Shown: positions 27,110 through 41,578, counted from the first letter of the stretch. The stretch: DNA of 64,000 bases from Patescibacteria group bacterium (GCA_963169655.1 CAUJCM010000001.1:248001-312000), one strand, 5' to 3'. A program made the numbers and translations. Notes: a model not told the origin generated them from the letters alone.

Positions 27110-27676
27110 TTAAATATTTTTAAGGAAATAAGTAACTTGTTCTTCTATTGTATTTAGATTTGTTGGAGAGTTTTTCATTACTTTATAAACTTCACTTCTT
27201 TGATAACCAAGACTCATTAATGCTTCAATTAATTCATTGAATGCTTGATTTGTTTGATTACTTAAATCTTGAAGATTGTCTGGACTGACTTTTCCTTTCA
27301 AATCAAGAATAATTCTTTCTGCAGTTTTTTTCCCAATACCAGGAATTTTACTAAGGATTGAAGTATTTTCTTGAATTATTGCATTTTTAATCAAGTCTAT
27401 GTCATTATTCATAATTTCAAGTCCTGTTTTTGGCCCAATCCCATTCACATTTATTAACTGTCTGAAAAAATCTAATTTAGATTTTGATTCAAATCCAAAA
27501 AGACTAATATCATCCTCTCTAACTTTTGTATGGATATACAAGCTTACCTTATCTTTAATTTCTAATTTGTCTTTAATATTATCATTAATATAGATTTCAT
27601 AACCTATATCTCCACAAAGTAAAATAATGGTATTTTGATTTTTTGATAATATTTGTCCCTGTAAATATCCAATCAT
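27110..27676 (-). CDS. ruvA: Holliday junction DNA helicase subunit RuvA
   Basis: The 188-residue protein binds four-way junctions and loads RuvB. The N-terminal OB domain opens MIGYLQGQILSKN. Tandem helix-hairpin-helix motifs follow (INVNGIGPKTGLEIM and LSKIPGIGKKTAERIILDL), then the C-terminal RuvB-binding helices LIEALMSLGYQRSEV. It starts 6 bases after the tgt stop. Confidence 0.96.
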   Translation of the reverse strand: MIGYLQGQILSKNQNTIILLCGDIGYEIYINDNIKDKLEIKDKVSLYIHTKVREDDISLFGFESKSKLDFFRQLINVNGIGPKTGLEIMNNDIDLIKNAIIQENTSILSKIPGIGKKTAERIILDLKGKVSPDNLQDLSNQTNQAFNELIEALMSLGYQRSEVYKVMKNSPTNLNTIEEQVTYFLKNI

Positions 27677-27682
27677 AATAAT

Positions 27683-29208
<1,526 letters not shown>

Positions 29209-29296
29209 GTCTTTAAAATTTTGTAATGTCCTTTAAAAAGTAAGCGAATATTAATGTGAGTTTAAGATTTTGGCAAGTGTTTATTTAATTTTAGGG

Positions 29297-31825
29297 CTAT
29301 TTGGACGCTTCCTCATTTTTTATTATAGTATTTTCATTAATTACTGTAGTTGATGCAACTATATCATTACCATTTAATCTCATTAAATAAACTCCTTGTG
29401 TTGTTCTACCTTGTGTTGGAATAGATTTCATAGGAAGTCGAATTACTTGTCCGGATTTAGAGATAATAATTAAATCACTATCTTCATTTTCTTTAGTTAA
29501 GATTTTGGCCCCAACTATTTTACCAGTTTTGTTGGTAATATTTGCTGTTTTTACTCCTGACCCTCCTCTTGTTTGAAGGCGATATTCTTTGATTGGTGAA
29601 GATTTTCCAAGTCCATTTTCCATAATTACTAAAAGATCAGAATGTTCTGGATCTTTGATTACATCCATATCTACAACTTCATCTCCTGCTTTTACTTTGA
29701 TACCTCTTACTCCCATAGATGATCTTCCAGTTGCACTAACATTTTCTTCAATAAACCTGATTGATTTACCATCTTTAGTGACAATAATAACTTCATTACT
29801 TTTATTTACTTGTCTAATCCAATGAAGCATATCATCTTCCCTTAATTTAATGGCGATTAAGCCTGATTTTCTGACATTGGCAAAATCTTCAATCTTAGTT
29901 TTTTTAATGGTTCCTTTGGTAGTACACATTATTAAATGACTACCTGTCATTTTTTCACCAGTTGGAAGTATTGCTGTGACGATTTCATTTTCTATTAATT
30001 GAAGACAATTAACTACAGGAGTGCCTTTAGCTGTTCTTGAGGCTTGAGGTAATTCATAAGCTGGTAATTTGAATACTCTTCCTAAATTGGTGAAAAATAG
30101 TAAATCGTCGTGATTATTACATTGCACTAAAATGCTAATTTCGTCTTCTTCTTTAGTTGTAGCTCCAATAATACCTTTTCCTCCTCTTCTTTGTGATTGG
30201 AAAGTATTTGAAGGTATTCTTTTAATATAATTTTCTCGTGACATCATTATGATCATTGCTTCATTTGGAATGGTGTCTTTACTTGAAAATTTGCCTATAG
30301 CGTTTGGATTGACTGTTGTTTTTCTTTCATCACCGTAAGTGTTATTAATTTCTTTAATTTCAGCTTTTACTATATTTATAATTTTTTCTTCACTAGCTAA
30401 AATTCCTTCTAGTTCAGCAATTAAGGCTAATTTTTCTGCTAATTCATCTTCTATTTTTTTCCTCTCTAGACCAGCTAAAGTTTGAAGTCTCATTTCTAAA
30501 ATAGCTTTAGCCTGTAAATCAGATAATTTAAATTTATCTATTAAAGCTACTTGTGCTTCTTCTTTGGTTGGAGATTTTTTAATTGTGGCAATAATTTCGT
30601 CAATATGATCGAGAGCTATTTTTAAACCTTCAAGTATATGAGCTCTTGCTTTTGCTATTTTTAAGTCATATTCAGTTCTTCTTCGTACAACAGTTATTCT
30701 GTGAGTGATGAAGTATTCTAAAATTTGTTTTAAATCTAAAAGTTTTGGTTGTAGTCCATCAACTAATGCAATCATATTAAAATTAAATGTGCTTTGCATT
30801 GGAGTTAATTTGTACAGTTGATTTAAAATTTTCTTTGGATAAGCATCTTTTTTAAGTTCGATGACAATTCTAATATCTTTTTTTGACTCATCTCGTAAAT
30901 CACTTATTCCAACTACTTTTTTATCTCTTACTAAGTCTGCTATTTTTGTTATTAAATCAGCTTTATTAACTTGGTAAGGAATTTCTGTAATTAATATTTG
31001 AAATTTACCGTTTTTCATTTCTTCAATACTTGCTTTAGCTCTCATTTTGACACCTCCACGTCCAGTTGTGTAAGCATTAAGAATTGCTTGACTATCATAA
31101 ATTGTACCGCCAGTTGGAAAGTCAGGTCCTTTTACAAATGATACTAACTCTTCAATAGTAGCTTCTGGATGATCAATTAAATGTAATAAGCCATTAGATA
31201 ATTCAGTCAAATTATGAGGTGGGATTGAAGTAGCCATACCAACTGCAATTCCAGATGTTCCATTTAAAAGTAAATTTGGAACTTTGGCTGGTAATACTTT
31301 TGGTTCTTGGGTAGATGCATCGTAATTGTCTCCCCATTCAATAGTTTCTTTATCAATATCAGCTAACATTTCATCTGATATTTTTTCCATTTTTGCTTCT
31401 GTATAACGCATAGAAGCAGGTGAATCTCCGTCAATTGATCCAAAATTTCCCTGACCTCTAACTAAAACATAACGCATAGCAAAATCTTGAGCCATACGTA
31501 CCATAGCCATGTATACTGGTGCATCTCCGTGAGGATGATATTTACCAAGCACATCTCCTACTACTTTAGCTGATTTCCTGAAAGAGGCTGTAGATCTGAG
31601 TCCAGCTTCGTGCATAGCGTATAAAATACGACGATGTACAGGTTTAAGTCCATCACGAACATCTGGTAAAGCTCTTTGGACTATAACACTCATAGCATAG
31701 TCTATATAAGAACTTTCCATTTCAGTGGTAATGTTGCGTAATGTATAATCTTGAAACAAAGTATTATTATTTTGTTCTTGTTCCGGATTTAAGTTTTCGT
31801 CTTGATTTGTGCTATTTTCTGCCAT
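29297..31825 (-). CDS. gyrA: DNA gyrase subunit A
   Basis: The 842-residue subunit cuts and rejoins DNA. The breakage-reunion domain starts [31 protein letters not shown], and the active-site tyrosine lies in [12 protein letters not shown]. The quinolone-region sequence is [14 protein letters not shown]. The C-terminal beta-pinwheel shows the GyrA-box QSQRRGGKG near residue 540, which favours gyrase over topoisomerase IV. gyrB is about 7 kb away on the other strand. Confidence 0.97.
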   Translation of the reverse strand: MAENSTNQDENLNPEQEQNNNTLFQDYTLRNITTEMESSYIDYAMSVIVQRALPDVRDGLKPVHRRILYAMHEAGLRSTASFRKSAKVVGDVLGKYHPHGDAPVYMAMVRMAQDFAMRYVLVRGQGNFGSIDGDSPASMRYTEAKMEKISDEMLADIDKETIEWGDNYDASTQEPKVLPAKVPNLLLNGTSGIAVGMATSIPPHNLTELSNGLLHLIDHPEATIEELVSFVKGPDFPTGGTIYDSQAILNAYTTGRGGVKMRAKASIEEMKNGKFQILITEIPYQVNKADLITKIADLVRDKKVVGISDLRDESKKDIRIVIELKKDAYPKKILNQLYKLTPMQSTFNFNMIALVDGLQPKLLDLKQILEYFITHRITVVRRRTEYDLKIAKARAHILEGLKIALDHIDEIIATIKKSPTKEEAQVALIDKFKLSDLQAKAILEMRLQTLAGLERKKIEDELAEKLALIAELEGILASEEKIINIVKAEIKEINNTYGDERKTTVNPNAIGKFSSKDTIPNEAMIIMMSRENYIKRIPSNTFQSQRRGGKGIIGATTKEEDEISILVQCNNHDDLLFFTNLGRVFKLPAYELPQASRTAKGTPVVNCLQLIENEIVTAILPTGEKMTGSHLIMCTTKGTIKKTKIEDFANVRKSGLIAIKLREDDMLHWIRQVNKSNEVIIVTKDGKSIRFIEENVSATGRSSMGVRGIKVKAGDEVVDMDVIKDPEHSDLLVIMENGLGKSSPIKEYRLQTRGGSGVKTANITNKTGKIVGAKILTKENEDSDLIIISKSGQVIRLPMKSIPTQGRTTQGVYLMRLNGNDIVASTTVINENTIIKNEEASK

Positions 31826-31884
31826 TTTTAATAGTGTGAAATTTATTTCGCAGGTAGTCTATCATAAAAGTATTGTTCGACCAA

Positions 31885-31913
31885 TTGAAAAAAATTGATA
31901 TTTTTGGTAAAAT
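31885..31913 (+). promoter_or_regulatory. Probable sigma-70 promoter of the VirB4-like gene
   Basis: TTGAAA (31885-31890) and TAAAAT (31908-31913) are 17 bases apart, 35 bases before the ATG at 31949. The region is divergent with gyrA. Confidence 0.6.
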
Positions 31914-31948
31914 GTAATGATTAATTATTGAAAAAATAGAGACTAAAT

Positions 31949-34768
31949 ATGGCAGATCAAACTACTAGTGATCAAAATACATTACAAAATATAGGAGATT
32001 TGAAAGTAAATAATCAAACTAACACAGTTACTAATTCTCAAAATTTAGTAGGAAGTGTTGATATTTCTGCTTCTGATAATCAAGAAAATCAGACTCCTTT
32101 ATGGTTACAAAAAGTACAAAAAGAAAGCCAATTAAAAGCTGAACAGTCAAATCAAAATGAGGTGAATAATGTAGGAATGTCTTCGGATATTGCAGTTAGT
32201 GATAATGTTAACAACAAAACAAATGATAGTGTTTTGAATACTTTAAATAGTTTAAAAGCTCATGAGGAGAATGTTAAATTTGATGATGATGGTGTTACTA
32301 GGCTTGATAATGTGATTTCTAGTCCTGAAAAAGAAAAATTTTTAGAGGAAGAAAAATCTTTAGAAGGTTTGGATTTTGAAGGTTTAGATGAAGAAAAGGA
32401 CAGTAAAAAGTTGCCTGAAAATAAAGTGAAAGATACTACCGTGTTTGAAAATACTATGTTGGAAAGTAATGATGAATTAGGACATTCAGCAAGTGATGAT
32501 GTTGGTGGTCAACAAATGCAAATTGATACTGCGGTTTCAACAAAGGGTAATGTAGTTAATCAGCAAGTGAAGAGTGATGAGGAAGCTCCAGAATGGTTAA
32601 AAAAATTAAGTGATAAAACAAATCAAGAATCTCCGAAAGGAGTGGAGCAAGATGTAAAAAATGATGACAAAATTTTATCTAAGGATGTTGATAAAGATAT
32701 GAAAAATATTTCCAAGGTAGAAACGGCGGTTTTGGTAGATGGGAAGAAAAAAGAATTAAAAAAAGAAGCACAAGATAATCTTGAGAAGAAAAAAAATTTA
32801 TTACAAACTTTATCCGATAAATTTTGGGGGGTTACAAAAGTAGCGCAGAAAGAAATTGAGAAAGGTAAAACAGCTGGAGTTGAGGAAGCTAATATTACTT
32901 TAGAGAATTTTGAGGAAATTAAAGCAGCGAAACAATTTGCTGAGAAAACTGAAACTACTAAGACAAAAGAAAAAATTGCTTTTGAGGAAAGACAACAGTT
33001 AATTGAATCTGAAAAAATCTTTCAAGAAGGAATGGCAACAGTAAGGGATTTAATTGCACCTTCATCTATGGAAGTGGCTTATGATCATTTGAGAGTAGAA
33101 GGAATGTTTAGTCGTACTTTTATTACTTATGCCTATCCAAGATACCTTGACACTAATTGGATGTCGCCAATTGTTAATTTAGATGCAACATTAGACATTG
33201 CACAATTTATTTACCCAATAGATTCTGCAAAAATTATGAAAATTTTATCTAAAAAAGTTACTCAGATGTCAGCAGCTATGAAAATGAATGCTGAAAAGGG
33301 ATTAATTCGTGATCCTGCATTAGAAACTGCTTACACTGATGCTGAACAATTAAGAACAGAAATTCAAAGAGGACAAGAGAAATTTTTTCAGTTTGCAATG
33401 TATATTACAGTTTATGCTGATGAATTAGATAAAATCGATAGAGTGTCAAAACAACTTGAATCTCTTTTAGGTTCGAAATTGATTTTAACTAAGAGAGCTG
33501 ATCTTAGGATGGAACATGGATTTAACTCAACTTCTCCATTAGGTTTAGATGAGTTAGAAATATTTAGAAATATGAATACTGGTCCACTTTCAACCTCTTT
33601 TCCTTTTAGCTCTTCGGATTTAACTACTAATGAAGGAATTTTGTATGGACTTAATAGACATAATGATTCTTTAGTTATTTTTGATAGATTTTCGTTGCCT
33701 AATGCTAACTCTGTTTGTTTTGCTATTTCTGGTGCTGGAAAATCTTATGCTGTAAAATTAGAGATTTTGAGGTATTTAATGCTAGGTGTAGATGTAATAG
33801 TAATTGATCCTGAAAATGAATATGAAGAATTGGCAAGAACAGTTGGAGGTTCATATTTAAGAGTTTCTTTAACTTCTGAAAGAAGAATTAATCCGTTTGA
33901 TTTGCCTGCACCATTAAAAGATGAAGAATTACAACCAGGTGATTTACTTAGATCTAATATTATTACATTACATGGTTTGTTAAAATTAATGCTTGGGGGG
34001 CTTAGTCCTGCTGAAGAAGGAATTATTGATAAAGCCCTAAACGATGTGTATGCTTTGAAGGGAATAACTATGGATATGATTGATCCTTCTAACTTACCAG
34101 TGCCAACAATGGAGGATTTACATGCACTTTTAATTAATATGGAAGGTGCAACTAATATTGCTCAAAGATTAGAGAAATTTACTTCTGGTACTTATTCAGG
34201 GATTTTTAATAAGCCGACTAATGTAGATATGAAAAGTGGTTTAATGGTTTTTTCAATTAGAGATCTTGAAGATGCTTTAAGGCCAATAGCTATGTATATT
34301 ATTTTAAATTATATATGGAATCGAATTAGATCTTCTTTGAAAAAGAGATTGATGATTGTGGATGAGGCTTGGACTATGATGCAACATGAGGATTCTGCAA
34401 AATTTTTATTTGGATTAGTGAAAAGAGCAAGAAAATATTATTTAGGAATTACAACAATTACACAGGATGTGGAAGATTTTATGAAATCTACTTATGGAAA
34501 ACCAATTGTGACTAATTCTTCTATGCAACTTTTGTTAAAACAATCTCCAGCTGCAATAGATACTTTACAAAAATTATTTAATTTAACTGAAGGTGAAAAA
34601 TATATGTTACTTAATTCTGGAGTGGGTCAAGGTTTATTTTTTGCAGGTCAAAAACATGTTGCTATGCAAATTATTGCCTCATATACAGAAGACAAAATAG
34701 TAACTACTAATCCTGAAGATATTTTGAGATCACTAGGTAAGGGTGATGAAACAATATATGAGTCGTAG
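31949..34768 (+). CDS. VirB4/TraC-type ATPase with long disordered N-terminus
   Basis: The 939-residue protein ends in a VirB4-family ATPase (about residues 345-925). It has Walker A SGAGKSYAVK near 594, VIDPENEYEELARTVGG, Walker B LMIVDEAWTMM near 800 and the QDVEDFM motif. VirB4 energises type IV secretion and conjugation. The first 340 residues are acidic, repetitive and probably disordered, with two W-containing motifs (TPLWLQKVQKE at 50-60 and APEWLKKLSDKT near 215) that look like short docking peptides. PrgI and a TraC N-terminal-like protein are encoded separately at 58.3-59.5 kb. VirB6 and a relaxase are not in the window. Confidence 0.88.
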   Translation: MADQTTSDQNTLQNIGDLKVNNQTNTVTNSQNLVGSVDISASDNQENQTPLWLQKVQKESQLKAEQSNQNEVNNVGMSSDIAVSDNVNNKTNDSVLNTLNSLKAHEENVKFDDDGVTRLDNVISSPEKEKFLEEEKSLEGLDFEGLDEEKDSKKLPENKVKDTTVFENTMLESNDELGHSASDDVGGQQMQIDTAVSTKGNVVNQQVKSDEEAPEWLKKLSDKTNQESPKGVEQDVKNDDKILSKDVDKDMKNISKVETAVLVDGKKKELKKEAQDNLEKKKNLLQTLSDKFWGVTKVAQKEIEKGKTAGVEEANITLENFEEIKAAKQFAEKTETTKTKEKIAFEERQQLIESEKIFQEGMATVRDLIAPSSMEVAYDHLRVEGMFSRTFITYAYPRYLDTNWMSPIVNLDATLDIAQFIYPIDSAKIMKILSKKVTQMSAAMKMNAEKGLIRDPALETAYTDAEQLRTEIQRGQEKFFQFAMYITVYADELDKIDRVSKQLESLLGSKLILTKRADLRMEHGFNSTSPLGLDELEIFRNMNTGPLSTSFPFSSSDLTTNEGILYGLNRHNDSLVIFDRFSLPNANSVCFAISGAGKSYAVKLEILRYLMLGVDVIVIDPENEYEELARTVGGSYLRVSLTSERRINPFDLPAPLKDEELQPGDLLRSNIITLHGLLKLMLGGLSPAEEGIIDKALNDVYALKGITMDMIDPSNLPVPTMEDLHALLINMEGATNIAQRLEKFTSGTYSGIFNKPTNVDMKSGLMVFSIRDLEDALRPIAMYIILNYIWNRIRSSLKKRLMIVDEAWTMMQHEDSAKFLFGLVKRARKYYLGITTITQDVEDFMKSTYGKPIVTNSSMQLLLKQSPAAIDTLQKLFNLTEGEKYMLLNSGVGQGLFFAGQKHVAMQIIASYTEDKIVTTNPEDILRSLGKGDETIYES

Positions 34769-34832
34769 TTTATATAAGTAAGTAAAACTCTATAAACTAT
34801 ATAAAGTGATTGAACTATATATAAATCCTAAA

Positions 34833-36602
34833 TTATTTACTTTTTAAATAATTTAAAGCTTCTTCAAGTTGAGGATCTTGATTATTTTGTTTTTGATAAT
34901 CAGTAATGTTGATTGTTTTGTTTGGTGTGATTCCAACTTTATTGATGTCTTTTTGATTTGGAGTGAGCCAGTGAGCTATTGTTAATTTTAGACTTGAATT
35001 GTCAATATATTCAGTTATTTCTTGTACGCTTCCTTTCCCAAAAGAGGTTGTACCAATGATATAACCAATATTTTTATCTTGCAAAGCACCTGCAAATATT
35101 TCTGATGCTGATGCACTTTCTCTATTCATTAAAATAACTATTTTCCACTGATTTAATTCTCCTGGACCATTTGATATATATGATTGATTGCTATTATTAT
35201 CTTTGACAAAGAAAATAATTTCTCCTTTAGGTAAGAAATGATTTAAAATTTCTTGCGTACTTAATAGGTATCCACCTGGGTTATTCCTTAGATCAATAAT
35301 TAATTTTTGTGATTTTGATTCTTTTAATTGATTTAAAATATTTTCAAATTCTACACTGCTATTTTCTGTAAATTGGCTAATACGTATGTAGTTAATATTA
35401 TTATCTAGTTTTTTATATTGTATAGATTCTAGGTCAATTTTTTCTCTGGTGATTTTATAATCTATTAATGTGCCATTTCTTTTAATTTGTATATTTAGAA
35501 TGGTTCCAGCTTTACCTTTAATTAAGTTAAATACTTGCTCAATATTTAAATTTTGAACATCTGTATTAGCTATTTTTATTATTTGATCACTAACTAATAG
35601 ACCAGATTTATGAGCAGGTGAGTTTTGGATAACTGCTTCAATAACAAATTGGTTATTGATATTATTTACAATTATTCCAACTCCTTCATAATTTTCGGGT
35701 ATATAAACATAACTTGTGCCATTGCTTTCTGGTGAATGAAACGCGGAATAGTTGTCATTTAAAGAGTTTACCATGCCATTTATAGCACTATATATTAATT
35801 GATCTTTATTTAATTGATTGGAATTAATAAAGGTATTGTTTATCCTGTACCAAGCATCTTGAAGCATTGGAAATTTGGACTGTGATGTTAAATCAGAATG
35901 AGAAATAGGAGAATTATTTGGTATGTTTACTACATTATTAATGATAATTGTTCCCTTTGTGGATACTGTTTTAACTTTATAAATTAGTTCTGCTGCATCT
36001 TTTCTTGTTAAGGTTCTGGCTGGATAAAAATGATTTTGGTCATTATCTAAATATATTTGATATTTTTTAATAGCTGCATATACATTAACTAGTGGATGAT
36101 TAAGCCGAATATCTTCAAATAAGTCATTTTCAGTGAGTTTTTGTGGGGGAGTAGATAGTCCAAAGATATTAAGTGTTAGTAATAAACCTTCTTGGCGGTT
36201 TAATATTTGATCTGGATTTAATAAGTCATTTAATTGATTTTGTAAAACTCGACTTTCTAATGCTTTTTTAACATAAGGAGCAAACCAACTGTCTTCTGGA
36301 ACATCACTATACCCTGTGAAATAATTTAATTTTGATTCTACTTGAAATCCACTATATGTAAGCGCTGCCTTTAAAAAAGCGACTTTGTTAATAGGAGCAT
36401 TTGGATTGAAATTCCCATTTTGATCAAGACTGAAAGCCTTATTTTGGATTAAATCTTGATAAATTAAAAAATTAGGGTCTGAATTGGGTATATCATTAAT
36501 TAAAATACTACTTTGTGCATAGACAGTATTTGCTGTTGTGAAAATGAGTATCAGTAAGCTAATAAAGTAGCTTGTTTTATAATTTGTTTTTATTTTTAAC
36601 AT
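34833..36602 (-). CDS. S41 C-terminal processing protease with SLH repeats and PDZ domain
   Basis: The 589-residue secreted protein has a signal peptide (cleavage near VYAQSS), three S-layer-homology repeats at about residues 35-215 (for example NAPINKVAFLKAALTYSGF and YFTGYSDVPEDSWFAPYVKKALE), a PDZ domain near 300-380 and an S41 protease core. The Ser-Lys catalytic pair lies in SASASEIFAGAL and SFGKGSVQE. The substrate-strand motif DLRNNPGGYL is present. SLH repeats should hold the protease on the cell wall under an S-layer, where it could trim exported proteins. Most CtpA enzymes have no SLH repeats. Confidence 0.92.
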   Translation of the reverse strand: MLKIKTNYKTSYFISLLILIFTTANTVYAQSSILINDIPNSDPNFLIYQDLIQNKAFSLDQNGNFNPNAPINKVAFLKAALTYSGFQVESKLNYFTGYSDVPEDSWFAPYVKKALESRVLQNQLNDLLNPDQILNRQEGLLLTLNIFGLSTPPQKLTENDLFEDIRLNHPLVNVYAAIKKYQIYLDNDQNHFYPARTLTRKDAAELIYKVKTVSTKGTIIINNVVNIPNNSPISHSDLTSQSKFPMLQDAWYRINNTFINSNQLNKDQLIYSAINGMVNSLNDNYSAFHSPESNGTSYVYIPENYEGVGIIVNNINNQFVIEAVIQNSPAHKSGLLVSDQIIKIANTDVQNLNIEQVFNLIKGKAGTILNIQIKRNGTLIDYKITREKIDLESIQYKKLDNNINYIRISQFTENSSVEFENILNQLKESKSQKLIIDLRNNPGGYLLSTQEILNHFLPKGEIIFFVKDNNSNQSYISNGPGELNQWKIVILMNRESASASEIFAGALQDKNIGYIIGTTSFGKGSVQEITEYIDNSSLKLTIAHWLTPNQKDINKVGITPNKTINITDYQKQNNQDPQLEEALNYLKSK

Positions 36603-36680
36603 ATAAAATTAAAATTTTTTAAAATTTTACACTATTTTGATTTTTAATAAAGATAATGCGATTTTACTTGATAATCAAAA

Positions 36681-36709
36681 TTGACGTTTTTGCTGATAAA
36701 TAGTATAAT
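36681..36709 (+). promoter_or_regulatory. Sigma-70 promoter of the FecR-like gene
   Basis: TTGACG (36681-36686) and TATAAT (36704-36709) are separated by 17 bases, 28 bases before the GTG start at 36738. Confidence 0.75.
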
Positions 36710-36737
36710 AATAAGATTAATTAATCAAAGTAGATAA

Positions 36738-38741
36738 GTGAAAAGTTACATTTCGAAAATATTCAAAAAGTTAATAATAATTCTTGTTGCGGGTGGTTTA
36801 TTCTTTGTTTCTTTTTTATATGAAGGGAATGTATTAAGTACTATCGCTTCCCAACAAGGACATCAGTTTGCTGTTGGTAAAATAAGCTCTCAAGTTGAAG
36901 TGAATAGAAATGGAAAGGGATTATTGTTTGGTAGCAATGCTGATTTAGAGATGGGAGATGTTATTTATTCTGGTAATAACGAAGATATTTCACTACTTTT
37001 TGCTCAAGATGGTGAATTAAGATTGGATAAAAATTCAAGGTTAGAAATTACTTATATAGATTTTGAAAACCAAAAATATATTTTTAAATTGTTAAGTGGA
37101 AGGATTTGGTTGCAAAATGTATATAGTAGTGCGAATGTAAATATTTTGTTTGATGGTGGTATAGTTATACCTGGCCAAAGTGTAGTTTTAGTATCACTTA
37201 ACGGTGAAAACACTCAAGTTTATGCAAATAAAGGAGGTGTGATTTTAGGTTTTGTTGAGAATATTAATGCTATTACAGAAAATATAGATGAAAATAATTC
37301 AGTAATAATTAACAAACTTTTCTTACCATTTGGTACTGAAGCTACGGTTTATGCAAATAAAATTAAGGAAAATAAAGATACTATTCAAAAATTATTATTT
37401 TCTAAATTAATTAAGGAATTTAATTATGCTACTTTTGATAAGAAAAATTTAAGTAGTGATTTTTGGCTTAATAACAATATTTCTAAAGATGCAAGACTTA
37501 CTGAAAATATCAGAAATAAAAGGCTACAAAATATTCGTACTAGAGGTTTGAAGTATTTATCTTTAGACACAAATAATTACAAAATTGATCAAGATCTTAG
37601 AGGAATATTTAATAATTTGACTGTTTTTAAAGATAGAGTAGCTAAGAGGGATTTAGTTTCTTTATATGATTTGCTTTATGATGCAGAATATTTATTTGAT
37701 TATGGAAGAAAAGATGAAGGACAAAAAAGACTAAATAAATTTGTTGAATTAGCTGATCAATTATTTGAAAAGTATGGAGATGAATTAAAAAAAAGTTATG
37801 TTGATCGTATCCATAGAGAATATGAATTTTTATCTTTTGTAAATCCTGTTGATTCATTATTTGACTTAAAAAAAGTTTTAGAAAATATTTATTTAGATTT
37901 GATTAAAGGTAGTGATTTGGAGTTATCTGTTAAATTTGAATTTTTAACAAATCAAATTGGAGTAATTGGTTATTATGCAGAGAATAATGATTTTAAAAAT
38001 TTGAAAACTGCATTTGATACTTATATGGAGAATTTTAAAATCTTGAGTGAGAGTTATCAAAAAGAGATTACAAATAATATTGCCTTGGTCCAAAGACAAA
38101 ATCAGGCTTTGGATAACCTGTTTAACCAGTATGCTAGTTTATATAGACAAAATTATTTCACAAATAAATTATTTATTGAAAATAAATACTTATCTTTACT
38201 TCCAGCCAATCAAGATAAAATTGAAGAAATTCAAAATATAATTGTGCAAAGAATAAATTTTTTAAATAGATTGGAAATTTTTTATTTGAATGGTGACGTG
38301 CCACTTATGGACGCTCAGAATATTTTAGCTTTAGAATTTTCAGAAATTGAAAAAATTAGACAATTAGGAAATTCAAAAGTTGCAGTATCGCAAATATTTC
38401 AAGAAAGAATGGATTATTTTGGAGTTTTTGGACAATTTATTAATTCTAGTGATATTTCTAGTATTAAACAGGTTAATTTGAAAACTCAATATGAAAACTT
38501 TAAAAACAATTTTAAGTCTGGTGTAGTTGCTGGTAAAAATATGGAAATAGATAGTGAAAATACTTTAAATCCTAATATTGATGTATTGGGTAATAATGTT
38601 GATGAAACAATTAAAAATACTAATTTACCTTTAGAAGATTTAGATCAAGCAAAGGAAAATATTGAAGATGTAAAGATAGTTGATCAAGAAGATGCGAATA
38701 TTGTAAAACCAAAAGTTCCAAGAGTTAAACCTCAAAGTTAG
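36738..38741 (+). CDS. Membrane-anchored FecR-domain-like protein with helical C-terminal region
   Basis: The 667-residue protein starts with GTG and has one N-terminal membrane anchor (residues 10-32). Residues 45-165 resemble a FecR domain: FGSNADLEMGDVIYSGNNED, then GELRLDKNSRLEI, then LLSGRIWLQ and a late glycine-rich strand. These are the marks of the beta-rich FecR fold. Residues 210-600 are helical and charged, without a family I know, and the end is acidic and proline/lysine-rich. There is no neighbouring sigma factor, so this is not the classic iron-signalling arrangement. A surface structural or sensory role is only a guess. Confidence 0.7.
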   Translation: MKSYISKIFKKLIIILVAGGLFFVSFLYEGNVLSTIASQQGHQFAVGKISSQVEVNRNGKGLLFGSNADLEMGDVIYSGNNEDISLLFAQDGELRLDKNSRLEITYIDFENQKYIFKLLSGRIWLQNVYSSANVNILFDGGIVIPGQSVVLVSLNGENTQVYANKGGVILGFVENINAITENIDENNSVIINKLFLPFGTEATVYANKIKENKDTIQKLLFSKLIKEFNYATFDKKNLSSDFWLNNNISKDARLTENIRNKRLQNIRTRGLKYLSLDTNNYKIDQDLRGIFNNLTVFKDRVAKRDLVSLYDLLYDAEYLFDYGRKDEGQKRLNKFVELADQLFEKYGDELKKSYVDRIHREYEFLSFVNPVDSLFDLKKVLENIYLDLIKGSDLELSVKFEFLTNQIGVIGYYAENNDFKNLKTAFDTYMENFKILSESYQKEITNNIALVQRQNQALDNLFNQYASLYRQNYFTNKLFIENKYLSLLPANQDKIEEIQNIIVQRINFLNRLEIFYLNGDVPLMDAQNILALEFSEIEKIRQLGNSKVAVSQIFQERMDYFGVFGQFINSSDISSIKQVNLKTQYENFKNNFKSGVVAGKNMEIDSENTLNPNIDVLGNNVDETIKNTNLPLEDLDQAKENIEDVKIVDQEDANIVKPKVPRVKPQS

Positions 38742-38800
38742 TTTTAAGGTTTAATTGTATTTTTCAAATTTTTTGTATAAAATGACGCAGGTTTTAATAA

Positions 38801-40741
<1,941 letters not shown>

Positions 40742-40767
40742 ATAATTATTTTTCAAGTTAGAAAATT

Positions 40768-41481
40768 ATGCACAAAAAAATTTTTGTATTTGTAATAGTA
40801 TTAATTACCTTGGCTGTTACAAATTTAGCTGGGGCTTTAAGTATAAAACTTTCAAATTATCCAGATTTGAATGCTAAAACTTCATATATTGACGCTATTG
40901 AATGGGCTATAAATAACAAAGTGGCAACAGGCTATGAGAATGGAAATTGGGGACCAGACAACTGTGTTTTGAGATCAGAATTAGTAAAAATGGTGCTCGA
41001 AACTAAAGGGAAAGCTCCGGTTGAAGGTGAAAGATTTACTACTCCTTTTCCTGATGTGAAGACTAGTGATTGGTATTATGCCTACGCAAATAAAGCAAAA
41101 AACTTAGGTATAATTTCTGGTTATGAAGATGGATTTTTTAGAGGTTGGTTATGTGTAAATAGGGCTGAAGCTATGAAAATTGCTACCAATGCAATGTTTG
41201 ATAATCCTGATTTAACTCAATATAGATATACTCAAGAAATTTATTATGATGATAAAGATGTTGTAGATATGGATGTAAGAGCATGGTATGCTCCTTTTGC
41301 AAGATTTTTATTTAAAGATAGATTAGTAGGTACTGATCATACTGTGTCTCAAGGCTATGATGAAAGTGTTCATCCTCGTGTATTGAAAATTAATTTTTTT
41401 CCAGAAGGTGATATGAGTCGAAAAGAGGTTGCAAGGATGTTACATTCAATTGATCAAAAATTAAGATTAAATTCAAAATAA
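40768..41481 (+). CDS. Secreted SLH-domain protein
   Basis: The 237-residue protein has a signal peptide (residues 1-24, ending NLAGALS) and is otherwise made of S-layer-homology modules. Diagnostic motifs are AIEWAINNKVATGYENGNWG, LRSELVKMVLET, FPDVKTSDWYYAYANKAKNLG and the closing SRKEVARMLHSID. SLH modules bind pyruvylated wall polysaccharide. No catalytic domain is attached. It may be a small S-layer component or an anchor. It follows gyrB by 26 bases. Confidence 0.88.
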   Translation: MHKKIFVFVIVLITLAVTNLAGALSIKLSNYPDLNAKTSYIDAIEWAINNKVATGYENGNWGPDNCVLRSELVKMVLETKGKAPVEGERFTTPFPDVKTSDWYYAYANKAKNLGIISGYEDGFFRGWLCVNRAEAMKIATNAMFDNPDLTQYRYTQEIYYDDKDVVDMDVRAWYAPFARFLFKDRLVGTDHTVSQGYDESVHPRVLKINFFPEGDMSRKEVARMLHSIDQKLRLNSK

Positions 41482-41482
41482 T

Positions 41483-41512
41483 TTGACTTTTTTTCATTTA
41501 TTAATGCATACT
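41483..41512 (+). promoter_or_regulatory. Probable sigma-70 promoter of rpsU
   Basis: TTGACT (41483-41488) and CATACT (41507-41512) are separated by 18 bases, about 65 bases before the rpsU ATG. Confidence 0.55.
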
Positions 41513-41561
41513 TTGCGGGCATCAGGTCGAAAACAAGATGTTATTAAAAATTAACTATTTG

Positions 41562-41570
41562 AAAGGAGGT
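41562..41570 (+). promoter_or_regulatory. Strong Shine-Dalgarno site of rpsU
   Basis: GAAAGGAGG pairs with the CCTCC at the 16S 3' end (51871-51875). Most genes in this window have no comparable site, so it stands out. Confidence 0.8.
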
Positions 41571-41578
41571 AAAATAAT

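Noticed and set aside
31949..34768. Integrated conjugative element or prophage
   Set aside because: There is no integrase, relaxase, phage structural gene or attachment-site duplication around the VirB4-like gene.
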